Positions 46,411-55,391 of a DNA stretch of 64,000 nt are shown in pieces. The DNA is taken from contig NZ_CAMKGL010000004.1 in assembly GCF_946227985.1 (NCBI RefSeq), positions 248,001 to 312,000 of the forward strand. Reading direction: 5' to 3'. This DNA comes from Serratia quinivorans. Its GTDB lineage: Bacteria > Pseudomonadota > Gammaproteobacteria > Enterobacterales > Enterobacteriaceae. Position 1 is the stretch's first letter. Each line of letters begins with the position of its first letter. Below the pieces are notes generated by a model. The model did no database searches. It saw nothing but the letters and a program-made list of their open reading frames with translations, and was not told the DNA's origin. The translations under genes and the position numbers were made by a program.

Positions 46411-47661
46411 TCAGGACTCACCACCCGGTTTGGGGGCCGGGTAGTCATAATCGAGCTTGATCGGTTCGGCGTAAACGCTGTCCCACAGCTGGCTGTAGAG
46501 CTTATCCACCCGCTGGCTCATCGCCGGGCTGTGCAGCACCAGTTCCAGATTACGCGAGTTATCCAGATAACCGCCGGTCCAGTTGCTGGTGCCGATCCAC
46601 GCCGTTTCGCCGTCGATGGTCATGATTTTGCTGTGGATCACCCTGGCGAACGGGATAAAGCCGCTGCTGGCCGGAGGAATAGTGACGATTTTCACTTGCA
46701 CATTCGGCACCACCGCCAGGCTTTTCAGCCAGGCGATATCCGGTTTTTTGGTGTTCCAGTTGGCCACCATCAGCTCAACCTGCACACCACGGGCGGCGGC
46801 GCTGCGCAGGGCATTGTCGATTACCGCGTAGTAAGGTCGGCTGTGTTCCGGACCATAAGACAGCGGCGCGTAGTCCATCACCTGCACCCGTACTCGCTGT
46901 TTGGCCGTAGCCAGCAGGCGCGGCAACGCCACCTGCGAGTCAATCACCCCGGCCGGATTATAGGCGCGCGGACTGGCCACCAAATAGTTACCCTGCGGCG
47001 CTTCGGTGCTCGGTTGGTAAGGCAGTTGCGGCACCGGCTTATCCGCCGCCAGCAAAGCCTGAGCTTGCCAATCCTGCTCGAAGATCGCCTGGATCTGCCC
47101 GACCACCCCGGCATCGCTGATGCGCAGCCCGGTTTCATGGATATGCGCCAGCGCACGCCAGTCGAAGTTCTGGCTGCCGACAAACGCCTGCTCACCGTCC
47201 ACCAGCAGGTATTTGGCATGCAAAATACCGCCGCTCAGCCGCTGATAAGGAATAATGCGCAGTTCCAGGTTAGGGATCGCCTTAAGCTGTTCCAGCGTCT
47301 CTGGGGTAGAGATGCGGATGCCCTTCTCTTCCATCAGAAAACGGATTTTCACCCCACGTTCGCCCGCCGCCTTCAGGTGTTGCAACACGCCATCCAGCAG
47401 CGAACCCTGTTGGTTCGCCACGTAGAACTGGCCCAGATCGATGCGGGTTTTCGCCGCATCGAACATTTGCTGCCACACTTCGGCGGTGTTACGCAGGTCA
47501 TCCGCCTGCAACGCGGTTTCCACCGGCGCGGTATACACCAGCTCGTAGCCGGGAATATCAAAACGCGCCGTCGCACTCTGGCTCAACATCAACAGACAGC
47601 CACCCCATAACGCCGTGTAAAGGCGGCCCAGCGGCCGCCGTAGTTGCAGGCCATTAGGCAT
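46411..47661 (-). CDS. Exported phospholipase D-like protein
   Basis: 416 residues from the ATG at 47661. A hydrophobic segment (LYTALWGGCLLMLSQSATA, ending at an AxA site) indicates export. Two HKD motifs are complete: HAKYLLVDGEQAFVGSQNFD and HSKIMTIDGETAWIGTSNWT (each quoted at 20), so phosphodiesterase or phosphatidyltransferase activity is expected. The chosen start overlaps the exbB stop by eight bases and shows that this gene is the last of the TonB-system operon. Earlier Met codons would lie deep in exbB. Substrate unknown. Confidence 0.85.
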   Translation of the reverse strand: MPNGLQLRRPLGRLYTALWGGCLLMLSQSATARFDIPGYELVYTAPVETALQADDLRNTAEVWQQMFDAAKTRIDLGQFYVANQQGSLLDGVLQHLKAAGERGVKIRFLMEEKGIRISTPETLEQLKAIPNLELRIIPYQRLSGGILHAKYLLVDGEQAFVGSQNFDWRALAHIHETGLRISDAGVVGQIQAIFEQDWQAQALLAADKPVPQLPYQPSTEAPQGNYLVASPRAYNPAGVIDSQVALPRLLATAKQRVRVQVMDYAPLSYGPEHSRPYYAVIDNALRSAAARGVQVELMVANWNTKKPDIAWLKSLAVVPNVQVKIVTIPPASSGFIPFARVIHSKIMTIDGETAWIGTSNWTGGYLDNSRNLELVLHSPAMSQRVDKLYSQLWDSVYAEPIKLDYDYPAPKPGGES

Positions 47662-48304
47662 AGCGCGGTGCCTCACTGTCAACCCATTGCTCGCGGTTGC
47701 CGTTTTCCGGACGGCTGGCGGGCGCACCGGCGCGGATCAGCAACACTTTGAGCAGCTCGTTAATGCGTTCCATACGGCTTTGCAGATAGTTGTTGCCTAC
47801 CAGACACAGCAACGCGATGGCGATCCCCAGTCCGGTGGCGTACAGCGCGGTGCCCATCCCGGCAGAAACCAGGCTCGGCTCGGAGACCCCGGAGGCGGCC
47901 AGCGCCTTAAAGGTTTCGATAATCCCCATCACCGTCCCCAGCAGCCCCAACAGCGGTGCGGCGGTCACGATGGTTTCCAGCAGCCACAGACCACGCGCCA
48001 TCAGCGGCTTGCTCAGCAGGTACTGGGCGTCGATCAAATCCCCGATCGCTTCGCGATCGCCGGCACGGTGCTTTTGCTCCAGCACCGGTGAAATTACCGC
48101 CAGCGGCAGGCTGTTGCGCTGGGTCAGCTCATCCGGCAGATCGGCAGTGCGGCGTGCGTCCAGCGTCAATGCCTGCTCCAGCTTGCGGGCCTGGCGCTGG
48201 GTGTAGGCGAAATACAGCGCGCGTTCGATAATGATCACCAGCGCTATCGCCAGTGCGGCGTACATCACGTAGAAAATAATGTCGTGCAACAGATTGGCAT
48301 TCAT
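47654..48304 (-). CDS. exbB: ExbB/TolQ-family proton channel
   Basis: 216 residues, three membrane segments: one at 10-32, two in the C-terminal half around LLETIVTAAPLLGLLGTVMGIIETF and ALYATGLGIAIALLCLVGNN. The conserved helix-2 TAAPLLGLLGTVxGM-type motif is present. It couples proton flow to TonB together with ExbD. Gene order is unusual: exbB is after the receptor while exbD and tonB precede it. Confidence 0.9.
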   Translation of the reverse strand: MNANLLHDIIFYVMYAALAIALVIIIERALYFAYTQRQARKLEQALTLDARRTADLPDELTQRNSLPLAVISPVLEQKHRAGDREAIGDLIDAQYLLSKPLMARGLWLLETIVTAAPLLGLLGTVMGIIETFKALAASGVSEPSLVSAGMGTALYATGLGIAIALLCLVGNNYLQSRMERINELLKVLLIRAGAPASRPENGNREQWVDSEAPRYA

Positions 48305-48319
48305 CGTTCAATCCTCCAC

Positions 48320-48343
48320 CCCTGCGGCTTTCAAGCCGCAGGG
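48320..48343. promoter_or_regulatory. Hairpin between receptor and exbB genes
   Basis: CCCTGCGGCTT-TC-AAGCCGCAGGG, perfect 11-bp arms, no T-run. Likely stabilises the upstream receptor mRNA or damps readthrough into exbB. Confidence 0.55.
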
Positions 48344-48352
48344 TATAAATAG

Positions 48353-50599
48353 TTAAAAGGTGGCTTCCAGCGACACGCTGAAGGTACGTTCTTCCCCAAC
48401 GTTGTAGTACGGCGTACTGGCCTTCACGCCGCCATAAGGCGCTGCGTTGAAGGTGGTGGTACGCACCGAGGTCAGGTACTCCTTGTCAAACAGGTTGCTG
48501 ATACCAAAGCGCAACGCCGCACTCTTGACGATTTTTTTGTCCACCGGCAGATGTACCCCCGCCGCCAGATCGAACACCGTACGGCCGCCGATCTTCTCGT
48601 CATTGGTCAGGTCACCGTAGAACGAACTGACGTATTTGCCGCTGACGCTGCTGTAATACAGGCCATCGTCATAACCCAGCGTCATGTTGAGCAGGTTTTT
48701 CGGCACGTTCGGCACCTCTTTGCCACTGGTCGGCAGCGGCAGGCCGCCGTTGCTGACAATGTCACTCTTCTGTTTGGACTGGGTGTAGGTGTATGAGGTG
48801 TAGTAGTTGAAGTTATGCGGCAACTGGCCGCTCCACTCCAGCTCCAGCCCTTTGTTCTCCACATTGCCGATGTTCATCATCTCGTAGTCACCGGCCGGGT
48901 TGGTGGTGGAGATTTGACGATCGCTGTAGCGCATGTAGAACAGCGTGGCACTCATCAGCATATTTTCCTGCTGGAAACGCCAACCCAACTCGTGGTTCCA
49001 GCTCAGTTCCGGTTTGGTGCTGATTGAATCCCCCACGTTGTACAGCACGTAGTTCGGCGGAGTACGCATGTTGCGCGTCAGGTTGTAGAACACCTGGTTT
49101 TCCTGATTCAGCTTGTAGCTGGCGCTGAAATTCGGCAGGAATTCATGGTATCTGGCATCACGCTTTTCCGGCACGTTGTACAGGCTGCCCTTGTTATCCC
49201 CTTTTCGTTCAACGTACTGATAGGCCAGTCCGCCGACGAAAGTCCAGTCCGGCGTGGCGAACCAGGTGTCTTGCAGCCACACTTTTTGCGCCGGGGTGAT
49301 GGTGTACTGGTTACGCCCCTGCACGGTTTTGCCATTGGCGTCCTTCACCTGATCGCTGCCGCCCGGTTTGCCCGAAAGCTGCTCCGGGTTGCCGTCGTCC
49401 TTGATGCCGATAAACGGCTGGGTCTGCGACTGGCGCGCACGCTCATACCAATAACCGATATCCAGGCTGTGCTGGTCGTTGATGTCCCACTTCAGCTTGG
49501 TGGTAATGCCCGGCCGCCAGGTCTGGGTCCAGGAAGGACGGTAATAGGTGTTGGACCGCAAATTACTCAGATCGTACTGACCGGCCTTATCCGACGTATT
49601 GGACAGCACCGAAGCCGTTTGACCCGAGAAGCTGCCGCCGTTACCCCAGTAGTAATAGGGCTGCAGCGTCAGCGCCAGGTTGTCGCGCAGTTGCAGCTTC
49701 TGGGTGAACGACAGGGTGAAGGTGTCAAACGGGTTACGGTTAAGTTTGTAGTACTTGGTCAACTGGCCCTTGCTGTTGTACTCCGGCGTAGCAGAGTAGT
49801 CATTGGCATAACGGCCGTCATTTTCAAACTGCGCCTTGCTCAGGGTGTTGTAGTTGACGTTATTCTGCTGGTTGTACTTCATGATCAGGTTGCTGCTGTT
49901 GCCGTTGCCGTCCTCATACAACGAGTTCATTTCGAACTTGTTGGAGTACTCGCGGCCTTCCCCGCGCCACTTTTTCGCCTCGGTGTGCGAGTAGGAGATC
50001 CAGTTGCTGAAGCCGTTGTACTCACCGGTCTCCAGACGGGCGAATGTTTTGCTCAGATTGTTGCTGCCCAGCGTCTGTTTGACGAAGCCACCGAAATCTT
50101 TTGCCGGACGGCGCGTCACCATACCAATGTTGCCGCCGCTGGAACCGATATGCGGGCCGTCGACCTCAGACGAACCCTGGGTAACGAACACCTCCTCCAG
50201 GTTTTCCGAGTCGCCCAGCAGGTTCGGGTAGACCGCATAGTTGCCGGAGTCGTTAATCGGGATGCCATCCATCGACAGGCCGATTTGATCGGAATTCATA
50301 CCGCGCATGGTGTAATCGACGCCGCTCAGGCCGCTGGCGTCGTTGCTGTTGACGTTCAGACCTGGGGTATATTTCAGTTTGTCGATGGCATTGGCCGCCG
50401 CCGGCATTTTATCCATCGCCTCTTTGGTGACGGTCGAACGCCCCTTGGCGCTATCGTCCTGCACCATCATGCCGCCGCCCAGCGACTGCCCTTTTACGCT
50501 GATGGTACCGACGTCGGTCGAGTCCGCCGCCAGTGCCGCCCCCGGCAATATCGCCGACATTACCGCCAGATAAAGCCCAGATCGATTGAAAGATTTCAT
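48353..50599 (-). CDS. TonB-dependent outer-membrane receptor
   Basis: 748 residues. Signal peptide 1-24 (..GAALA), TonB-box-like TDVGTISVKG (28-37), plug domain (about 50-170, with PGLNVNSNDASGLSGVDYTMRGM and GGNIGMVTRRP), then a 22-strand barrel ending in the usual C-terminal Phe (SLEATF). It imports a large or scarce ligand at the outer membrane. The substrate is not clear: no Fur box is seen at the operon start, so iron chelates are not assured. It sits between tonB and exbB of a dedicated energising set. Confidence 0.9.
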   Translation of the reverse strand: MKSFNRSGLYLAVMSAILPGAALAADSTDVGTISVKGQSLGGGMMVQDDSAKGRSTVTKEAMDKMPAAANAIDKLKYTPGLNVNSNDASGLSGVDYTMRGMNSDQIGLSMDGIPINDSGNYAVYPNLLGDSENLEEVFVTQGSSEVDGPHIGSSGGNIGMVTRRPAKDFGGFVKQTLGSNNLSKTFARLETGEYNGFSNWISYSHTEAKKWRGEGREYSNKFEMNSLYEDGNGNSSNLIMKYNQQNNVNYNTLSKAQFENDGRYANDYSATPEYNSKGQLTKYYKLNRNPFDTFTLSFTQKLQLRDNLALTLQPYYYWGNGGSFSGQTASVLSNTSDKAGQYDLSNLRSNTYYRPSWTQTWRPGITTKLKWDINDQHSLDIGYWYERARQSQTQPFIGIKDDGNPEQLSGKPGGSDQVKDANGKTVQGRNQYTITPAQKVWLQDTWFATPDWTFVGGLAYQYVERKGDNKGSLYNVPEKRDARYHEFLPNFSASYKLNQENQVFYNLTRNMRTPPNYVLYNVGDSISTKPELSWNHELGWRFQQENMLMSATLFYMRYSDRQISTTNPAGDYEMMNIGNVENKGLELEWSGQLPHNFNYYTSYTYTQSKQKSDIVSNGGLPLPTSGKEVPNVPKNLLNMTLGYDDGLYYSSVSGKYVSSFYGDLTNDEKIGGRTVFDLAAGVHLPVDKKIVKSAALRFGISNLFDKEYLTSVRTTTFNAAPYGGVKASTPYYNVGEERTFSVSLEATF

Positions 50600-50638
50600 T
50601 GTTCCCTTCCCATAAAAATCAAACTGTTATCCCAGGCG

Positions 50639-51385
50639 TCAAGGCGCCTGATAATTAAACGTGGCTGAAAATCGTTTTGTTGTTTGCCCGTTGAAAGCCT
50701 CGCTTGGGAACGGCTTCACCTGGCTGATGCTTTGCAGACTGCTTAGCGCCGCGCGGTTGAGCAGCATGCTGGCCGCTTTATTGGCGATGCCGGACGAGAG
50801 CACCCGACCGCTGCGATCGACCTCCAGCCAGACCTCGACGTTGCCCTGCGGCCGCTCAAGTGACGCCTGCCGCCCGCTGGGGTAACGCTTGCGCTGCTCC
50901 AGTTCACGGCGCAACGCCTGCAGATAACCGTTTTCGATCGCCTGCGTGTTCACTTTCGGCGCCGCCGGGGCGACCGGAGCGGGTTGCGCCACCGGTTTGC
51001 TGACCAGCGCTTTTGGCGCTGCAGGGGCCGCAACAGGTTTAGCCTTCTCCACCGGCCTGGCTTTTTCTTTCACCGGTTTGGGCTTGGGTTTCGGCTGCGG
51101 TTTGGGTACCGGTTTGGCCTCGATAATCGGCTCCGGGACCGGCACCACAGGCTCGGGAATAGGTTCTGGTTCCGGCGGCGGCGGTTCGGGTTGCGGCTCC
51201 GGTGGTGTTTCAGGTTGAGGTTCCGGTGCAGGTTCAGGCTCGACCAGCGCCAGTTCCATGGCGGTCTCGTCATAGCGCGGCTGAATTTTCAGCGCCGCCT
51301 GCTGGCTGGCAAACAGCACACAGCCGACGACGATCAGCGCCGGTAACCAACTGAAAAGGTGACGCGAACGATAGAGCAGATACAT
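50639..51385 (-). CDS. tonB: TonB protein
   Basis: 248 residues. N-terminal membrane anchor (about 10-30), then an extended Pro/Glu and Pro/Lys region (about 45-120, repeated EPxP and KPKP) that spans the periplasm, and a C-terminal TonB domain (about 160-248: YLQALRRELEQRKRYPSGR, GNVEVWLEVDRSGRVLSSGI). Transfers proton-motive energy to the receptor encoded 39 bp downstream. Low-complexity Pro codons make strong shadow frames on the other strand. Confidence 0.92.
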   Translation of the reverse strand: MYLLYRSRHLFSWLPALIVVGCVLFASQQAALKIQPRYDETAMELALVEPEPAPEPQPETPPEPQPEPPPPEPEPIPEPVVPVPEPIIEAKPVPKPQPKPKPKPVKEKARPVEKAKPVAAPAAPKALVSKPVAQPAPVAPAAPKVNTQAIENGYLQALRRELEQRKRYPSGRQASLERPQGNVEVWLEVDRSGRVLSSGIANKAASMLLNRAALSSLQSISQVKPFPSEAFNGQTTKRFSATFNYQAP

Positions 51386-51386
51386 G

Positions 51387-51794
51387 TCACAGCTTCCGTG
51401 TGGCGATAGAGACAGAGTAGAAACCGCCTTGACGCAGGTTATCCATCACCGCCACCAGCCGCTCTACCGCGACGCCCTTGTCGCTGTTGACGATAATGGT
51501 GGTGGTCTGGTTTTCCTGTTGCTGCTGCTTAAGCGTGCTGACCAACGCACTCAGTGACAAGGGCTGGCCGTCGAGCTGCAGTTGGTCTTCGGCACCCAGC
51601 GTAATGATCGCTTTCTTCTGCGGTTTCAACTGCTGCGCACTGCCGGCGGACGGCAACTGAGTTTTCAGCCCGAGGGCCGGGATCACGTTCAGGCTAATCA
51701 ACACAAAAAACACCAGCAAAAACATCATCACGTCGATCATCGGGATCAGTTCGATGTGCGCTTTGTTCTTCTTCGGCTCGTTCCAGTTACGCAT
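51387..51794 (-). CDS. exbD: ExbD-family energy-transducing protein
   Basis: 135 residues. One membrane helix with the essential Asp in LIPMIDVMMFLLVFFVL, followed by a periplasmic domain. ATG at 51794 has GGGAGGG upstream. First gene of the exbD-tonB-receptor-exbB-PLD operon; one base separates it from tonB. Confidence 0.92.
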   Translation of the reverse strand: MRNWNEPKKNKAHIELIPMIDVMMFLLVFFVLISLNVIPALGLKTQLPSAGSAQQLKPQKKAIITLGAEDQLQLDGQPLSLSALVSTLKQQQQENQTTTIIVNSDKGVAVERLVAVMDNLRQGGFYSVSIATRKL

Positions 51795-52094
51795 GGCACT
51801 CCCTCCCAAAAGCAAAGCAGCCAATATAGAGAGCCTATGTTTACCTTTTGTTACGCTTGTGTGATCTTATTTTCACAGCACACATTATTTGAGATAATTT
51901 TCTCAAGCGGAAACTGGTCCGAGGGGTTATATAACTGGTTAATTGGATATGATTTTTAATGGAATAATGACGATGGGGAACTTCTAGTGGTTAATGCATA
52001 GGCAGGTAAGTTGTGATTATCCTGACACGTTAAAGCAAGATCTTCAGACCCTGCTTTTGCATCAGGACTTCGGTGGAGAGGTTCACACTATTAA
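51795..52094. other. Intergenic region upstream of exbD
   Basis: 300 bp, AT-rich, no gene seen. It must hold the promoter of the TonB operon and the 3' region of rpn. Contains the dyad at 51889 and a looser TGTGA-N8-TCACA dyad at 51860-51877. Confidence 0.5.
51889..51906. promoter_or_regulatory. Palindrome upstream of exbD
   Basis: TTGAGA-TAATTT-TCTCAA, perfect 6-bp arms, 95-112 bp before the exbD start. Candidate operator of an unknown factor. Confidence 0.45.
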
Positions 52095-53099
52095 TTAATG
52101 GCGGATCTGTGCCAGGTCGTCGGCCGTCAAACCGGTCATTTTCATTACCGAGTCGTGGTCAATGCCGTTCGTCAGCATGGCGCGGGCAACGGTAAGCTTT
52201 CCTTCAAGCACGCCTTCTTGACGCCCTTTCTCGATACCGCGCTGTTCACCAAGCTCGATGCCCTTTTCGATACCTTTTTCGATACCCTTCTCGATGCCTT
52301 TTTCGATGCCTTTTTCGATGCCCTTTTCGATGCCCTTCTGCTCAAGCTGTTGTGCAATAGTCATTAGTTCATCCTCATGTTGCGGTACCCGCAGTGCCAA
52401 TTCGCGTACAAAGGCTTCAGCATCGGATGCTTCTCCGGCCAGAAGAATATAGTGTACCAGCGAAATCACCTGTGGCGAAGACAGATAGCCACTCAGCAGG
52501 ATGGTGGCCAGTTTGTCAGTCAGCTCTGCCAGGTCTCGCTGCCGAATATGTTTCTGCAGCAAGGTCAGTGCGGCCATACTGCGATGACCCATGATCTCGT
52601 TATCAGGGATAACCGTCACATCGACCAGCGGAAATTCGGCTGTATAGAGTTTTCCCGCCAGTTCCGGATCGTAAAACTCCCGCAGCCAGTTGGTGGAATA
52701 AGGATAAGGAGTGCGTTTGCCGGTATAAAACAAGACAGGTATCACCAACGGCAGTTTTTTGTGACCGGCATCCAAATGTCTCTGCATGGCCGCTATTGCA
52801 TACCTGATTAGCCTGAAAGCCATGTGTTTATCGGGTGTAGACTGATGCTCAATAAGGACGTGGATATAACCATTTTCCCCAGCAGTGGTTTTCAGGCTGT
52901 AGAGCACATCGCTGAAATACTGGCGAAGGTCATCTTCAACGAAAGAACCGGATTCCAGTTTCAACGTACTGAGGTCGCAGATGGCACGCAGTTCTGGCGG
53001 AAGATGGATCTCCATAAAATCGCGGGCAATCTCCGGCTGCGTCAAAAACTGACGAAATGCCGCATCGTGTGGCGTTGGCGTTTTGTTTTTCTTTTTCAT
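52095..53099 (-). CDS. Rpn-family recombination-promoting nuclease (PD-(D/E)XK transposase-like)
   Basis: 334 residues. N-terminal HDAAFRQFLTQPEIARDFMEIHLP and central YIHVLIEHQSTPDKHMAFRLIRYA are the Rpn/YhgA hallmark with the PD-(D/E)XK-type core (E..xQ). Rpn proteins are DNA endonucleases that raise RecA-independent recombination; several act in defence or self-recombination. Residues about 255-282 are seven KGIE repeats encoded by 12-bp units. A tail helix (VARAMLTNGIDHDSVMKMTGL) follows. It is the last host gene before the prophage. Confidence 0.9.
   Translation of the reverse strand: MKKKNKTPTPHDAAFRQFLTQPEIARDFMEIHLPPELRAICDLSTLKLESGSFVEDDLRQYFSDVLYSLKTTAGENGYIHVLIEHQSTPDKHMAFRLIRYAIAAMQRHLDAGHKKLPLVIPVLFYTGKRTPYPYSTNWLREFYDPELAGKLYTAEFPLVDVTVIPDNEIMGHRSMAALTLLQKHIRQRDLAELTDKLATILLSGYLSSPQVISLVHYILLAGEASDAEAFVRELALRVPQHEDELMTIAQQLEQKGIEKGIEKGIEKGIEKGIEKGIEKGIELGEQRGIEKGRQEGVLEGKLTVARAMLTNGIDHDSVMKMTGLTADDLAQIRH
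52254..52337. repeat. Seven tandem 12-bp repeats inside rpn
   Basis: Units of the form TTCGATGCCCTT (plus strand), each encoding KGIE. The unit is a multiple of three, so copy-number change lengthens or shortens the protein without frameshift. Confidence 0.9.
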
Positions 53100-53569
53100 T
53101 CCCTGATAGCCTTTGCGTATTATTTAATTTCACATTATCACAAGCAACGGCCGGATTATATTATCGACTTTGGTAAGATATTCGAGTAATACAGAAACAA
53201 ATCCAAGCCAACATCATGAATTAAAATGGAAATATGCATTAAACTCAAAAGTTAATTCTAGAAATAAATATATCAGCCAGAATTGAATCAGCACGATTAT
53301 ATTATTTGAAAGTAGGTTAATCATTGCTTCTCATCTTTGCCCTACAAATATCACCCAACGGTAAAACATCTTTAAAATATAAGCCCGGGATATTTAAACC
53401 CTCACTATCCTTTCCAAAAGGCGATAATTCACTTTCTTGAGAAATAAATTTTTATTTAAAATAGCCACCATAAAAAAAGACGCCCGCAGGCGTCTTTTAC
53501 ATACCAGAGAGAAAGGGCGATCTCTGTATTTTCAATGGGTTATGTTAGACCAACACAGCCTAACACCCC
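53100..53569. other. AT-rich junction between rpn and the prophage integrase
   Basis: 470 bp without a gene, markedly AT-rich. It contains a terminator at 53475-53498 and must include the left attachment site of the prophage; the core cannot be defined without the right end. Confidence 0.6.
53475..53498. terminator. Bidirectional terminator before int
   Basis: AAAA-GACGCC-CGCA-GGCGTC-TTTT: 6-bp stem with A- and T-runs on both sides. Confidence 0.8.
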
Positions 53570-54571
53570 CTAAACCACCCTAACCGGTGGACAATATATG
53601 GACATTCCACGCAATGGGTTTAACGTAATTGCATCCGATAAATAGTCGGGTGCAAAATGCGCGTAGGTCATGGTTTGCTGAATGGTTGCATGTCCCAATA
53701 TTCTTTGCAGCGTAATAAGGTTGCCGCCGTTGATCATGAAATGCGTCGCGAAGGTATGACGCAAAACATGCGTGGCCTGCCCTTTGGGGAGATCAGGTTT
53801 TATCTCCCTCAGCAACTTGCGAAAACGCGTGTAATTTGCGGTAAATAATCGACCGGATTTATTTTCCAGGATCATATCAGCAACCTCCTGCGATATTGGG
53901 ATTGAACGCTTTTTGCTGTTCTTGGTTTCAACGAACGTTACCCGATTCCCTATAACCTGCTCAGCCTTCAGACTGCTGGCTTCCCCCCACCGAGCCCCTG
54001 TGTTCAAACACAGAACGGCAACGCGCAGATCATCACCGGCCATTACCGATAAAAGCGCCTCAATCTCACTGCTGGCCAGGAAAGACATTTCTGTGTTTTT
54101 CGGCTTCAGCTTTTTCAGCGAGTGGATTGGATTATCGCTGTGAAACTCCTCCGCCTCTTGCAGCAAGCTGAACATCCCCGATAAATAACAGAATTCACGG
54201 TTAACGGTTGTTGCTTGTGCTCCACCCTGAAGCCTGCGCGAGCGGTACTCCATCAGAAACTTACGGGTGAGCATGTACGTCCTGGGGTGGCCCATATCCC
54301 GATCCACCTTATTAAGCTTCCCACGATAGATTTCACCATGTTTCTGATTTCTCCCGCCATAAACCCACCACAGCTCAATGAGTTCAGATAACGGCCGCTT
54401 GTCAGCTGGCTTATCAACCCAGTCTTTGTCATGAAAATTGACCAGTACGTATTTTTCGTAGGCTTGCGCCTCGGCCTTCTTGCTGAACCGCTTGCGGATC
54501 CGTCGTCCTGTAGATCCCTGCGGTCTAATATCCACTTGATACTGACCATCATCGAGCTTCTTAATCGACAT
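53570..54571 (-). CDS. int: P2-like integrase (tyrosine recombinase)
   Basis: 333 residues. Catalytic residues are complete: R194 (NTGARWGE), H268 and R271 (HVLRHTF), H294 (ILGHA) and Y303 (MTYAHF). N-terminal arm-binding part (DIRPQGSTGRRIRKRF) and SAM-like core domain fit the P2/186 Int family. It integrates and, with Cox, excises the prophage. Position at the left end, transcribed outward next to the C repressor, is the P2 arrangement. Confidence 0.94.
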   Translation of the reverse strand: MSIKKLDDGQYQVDIRPQGSTGRRIRKRFSKKAEAQAYEKYVLVNFHDKDWVDKPADKRPLSELIELWWVYGGRNQKHGEIYRGKLNKVDRDMGHPRTYMLTRKFLMEYRSRRLQGGAQATTVNREFCYLSGMFSLLQEAEEFHSDNPIHSLKKLKPKNTEMSFLASSEIEALLSVMAGDDLRVAVLCLNTGARWGEASSLKAEQVIGNRVTFVETKNSKKRSIPISQEVADMILENKSGRLFTANYTRFRKLLREIKPDLPKGQATHVLRHTFATHFMINGGNLITLQRILGHATIQQTMTYAHFAPDYLSDAITLNPLRGMSIYCPPVRVV

Positions 54572-54637
54572 AATGAAGCCCTCCGATGAGGTTGCAATTA
54601 GTAAAACCCGTTCCTACCGTCCAGAAAAACCAGACTT

Positions 54638-54946
54638 TTAACCAGCCTTCTGGTCGGATTGGCGCGATTTTGTTTCGTCTTGCCCATTAGGGGAGAGAAA
54701 CGGCGATATTTGTCCCGCCGCCGGTGCTGTTTGATCTATTGTCAACCAAAGAGCGTATTTCTGGAATCGAGGGACATTGAGCACCTTCTCTGCAATCTCC
54801 GATCTCGCACTCTGATGCCCTGTTTCGTAATTCTTTACCGTACTCAATGCAACACCAGCCATCTCTGCAAACACCTTTTGAGTTAACCCCTCCGCCTTTC
54901 TTATCTGTCGGAGTTTCCCTGCGTAGTCTCTTGACAAGGTACTCAT
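54638..54946 (-). CDS. P2 C-like lysogeny repressor
   Basis: 102 residues. HTH LRQIRKAEGLTQKVFAEMAGVALSTVKNYETG, and a C-terminal part with PRFQKYALWLTIDQTAPAAGQISP that matches P2 C residue for residue at many sites. It keeps the prophage silent by binding between itself and cox. The ATG at 54946 is chosen (GAGGA upstream) over one 45 bases earlier. It is only about 100 residues long, as in P2, so no self-cleavage domain and probably no SOS induction. Confidence 0.88.
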   Translation of the reverse strand: MSTLSRDYAGKLRQIRKAEGLTQKVFAEMAGVALSTVKNYETGHQSARSEIAEKVLNVPRFQKYALWLTIDQTAPAAGQISPFLSPNGQDETKSRQSDQKAG

Positions 54947-54973
54947 ATTGCGACTATCCTCATGGTCATTATG

Positions 54974-54983
54974 TAAGTACTTA
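54974..54983. promoter_or_regulatory. C/cox intergenic dyad
   Basis: TAAGTACTTA palindrome in the 106-bp gap between divergent C and cox genes, where the P2 transcription switch operators lie. Confidence 0.4.
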
Positions 54984-55052
54984 AATAACATTATCTAAGA
55001 CACCCCAGGGCGACCTAACAGCGCCCAAGGGGCCAACGCAAGAGGATAACAA

Positions 55053-55391
55053 ATGGCGGAACTCACAGACAGCACCATGTCCCAGCTGATAACGCCGGAA
55101 CTTTTTGCTGACTACATCGGCAAGACACCGAGCGCCGTGCGCAAGATGGCGGCGGCGAACAAGCTCCCGGTGATCCGGATGAAAGACCCGGCCAACCCAG
55201 AAGGCCAGGGGGAGATCTACATACACAAGGGCGAGTGGGATGAATATGCTGATCACTTAGTTTCAGTGGCTGGGCCTGAGTGGCATTCTTGGAAAGACCG
55301 TCTTATGACTACCGGGCCGGCAGTTGCAGCAAAACGCGCTCAGGGCAGCAAAGCGGCAGGCACACGTGGATCGGGGAGAAAAAGCGCATGA
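55053..55391 (+). CDS. cox: P2 Cox-like excisionase/repressor
   Basis: 112 residues. The central FADYIGKTPSAVRKMAAANKLPVIRMKDP matches the P2 Cox winged-helix (KLIGKSTGAVRRM...KLPVI). Cox represses the C promoter, and directs excision with Int. The C-terminal 25 residues (KRAQGSKAAGTRGSGRK) are a basic tail not present in P2. Divergent from C; its stop overlaps the start of a broken gene (ATGA). Confidence 0.85.
   Translation: MAELTDSTMSQLITPELFADYIGKTPSAVRKMAAANKLPVIRMKDPANPEGQGEIYIHKGEWDEYADHLVSVAGPEWHSWKDRLMTTGPAVAAKRAQGSKAAGTRGSGRKSA

Noticed and set aside
49145-50668. 507-codon open frame on the strand opposite the TonB receptor
   Set aside because: No ribosome site, composition of a shadow frame, and the receptor on the other strand has signal peptide, TonB box, plug and C-terminal Phe. 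High GC keeps antisense frames open. The same applies to long frames opposite hpaB (15284-16249), hpaE (22395-23480) and the fucose genes (6472-7551).
50946-51218. Gly-rich frame opposite tonB
   Set aside because: Reverse complement of Pro codons (CCN to NGG); mirrors the Pro-rich spacer of TonB.
51860-51877. CRP site TGTGA...TCACA upstream of exbD
   Set aside because: Spacer is 8 bp instead of 6; flanks do not match.
52254-52337. CRISPR-like short repeat array
   Set aside because: Units are 12 bp, contiguous without spacers and encode KGIE within a conserved protein.
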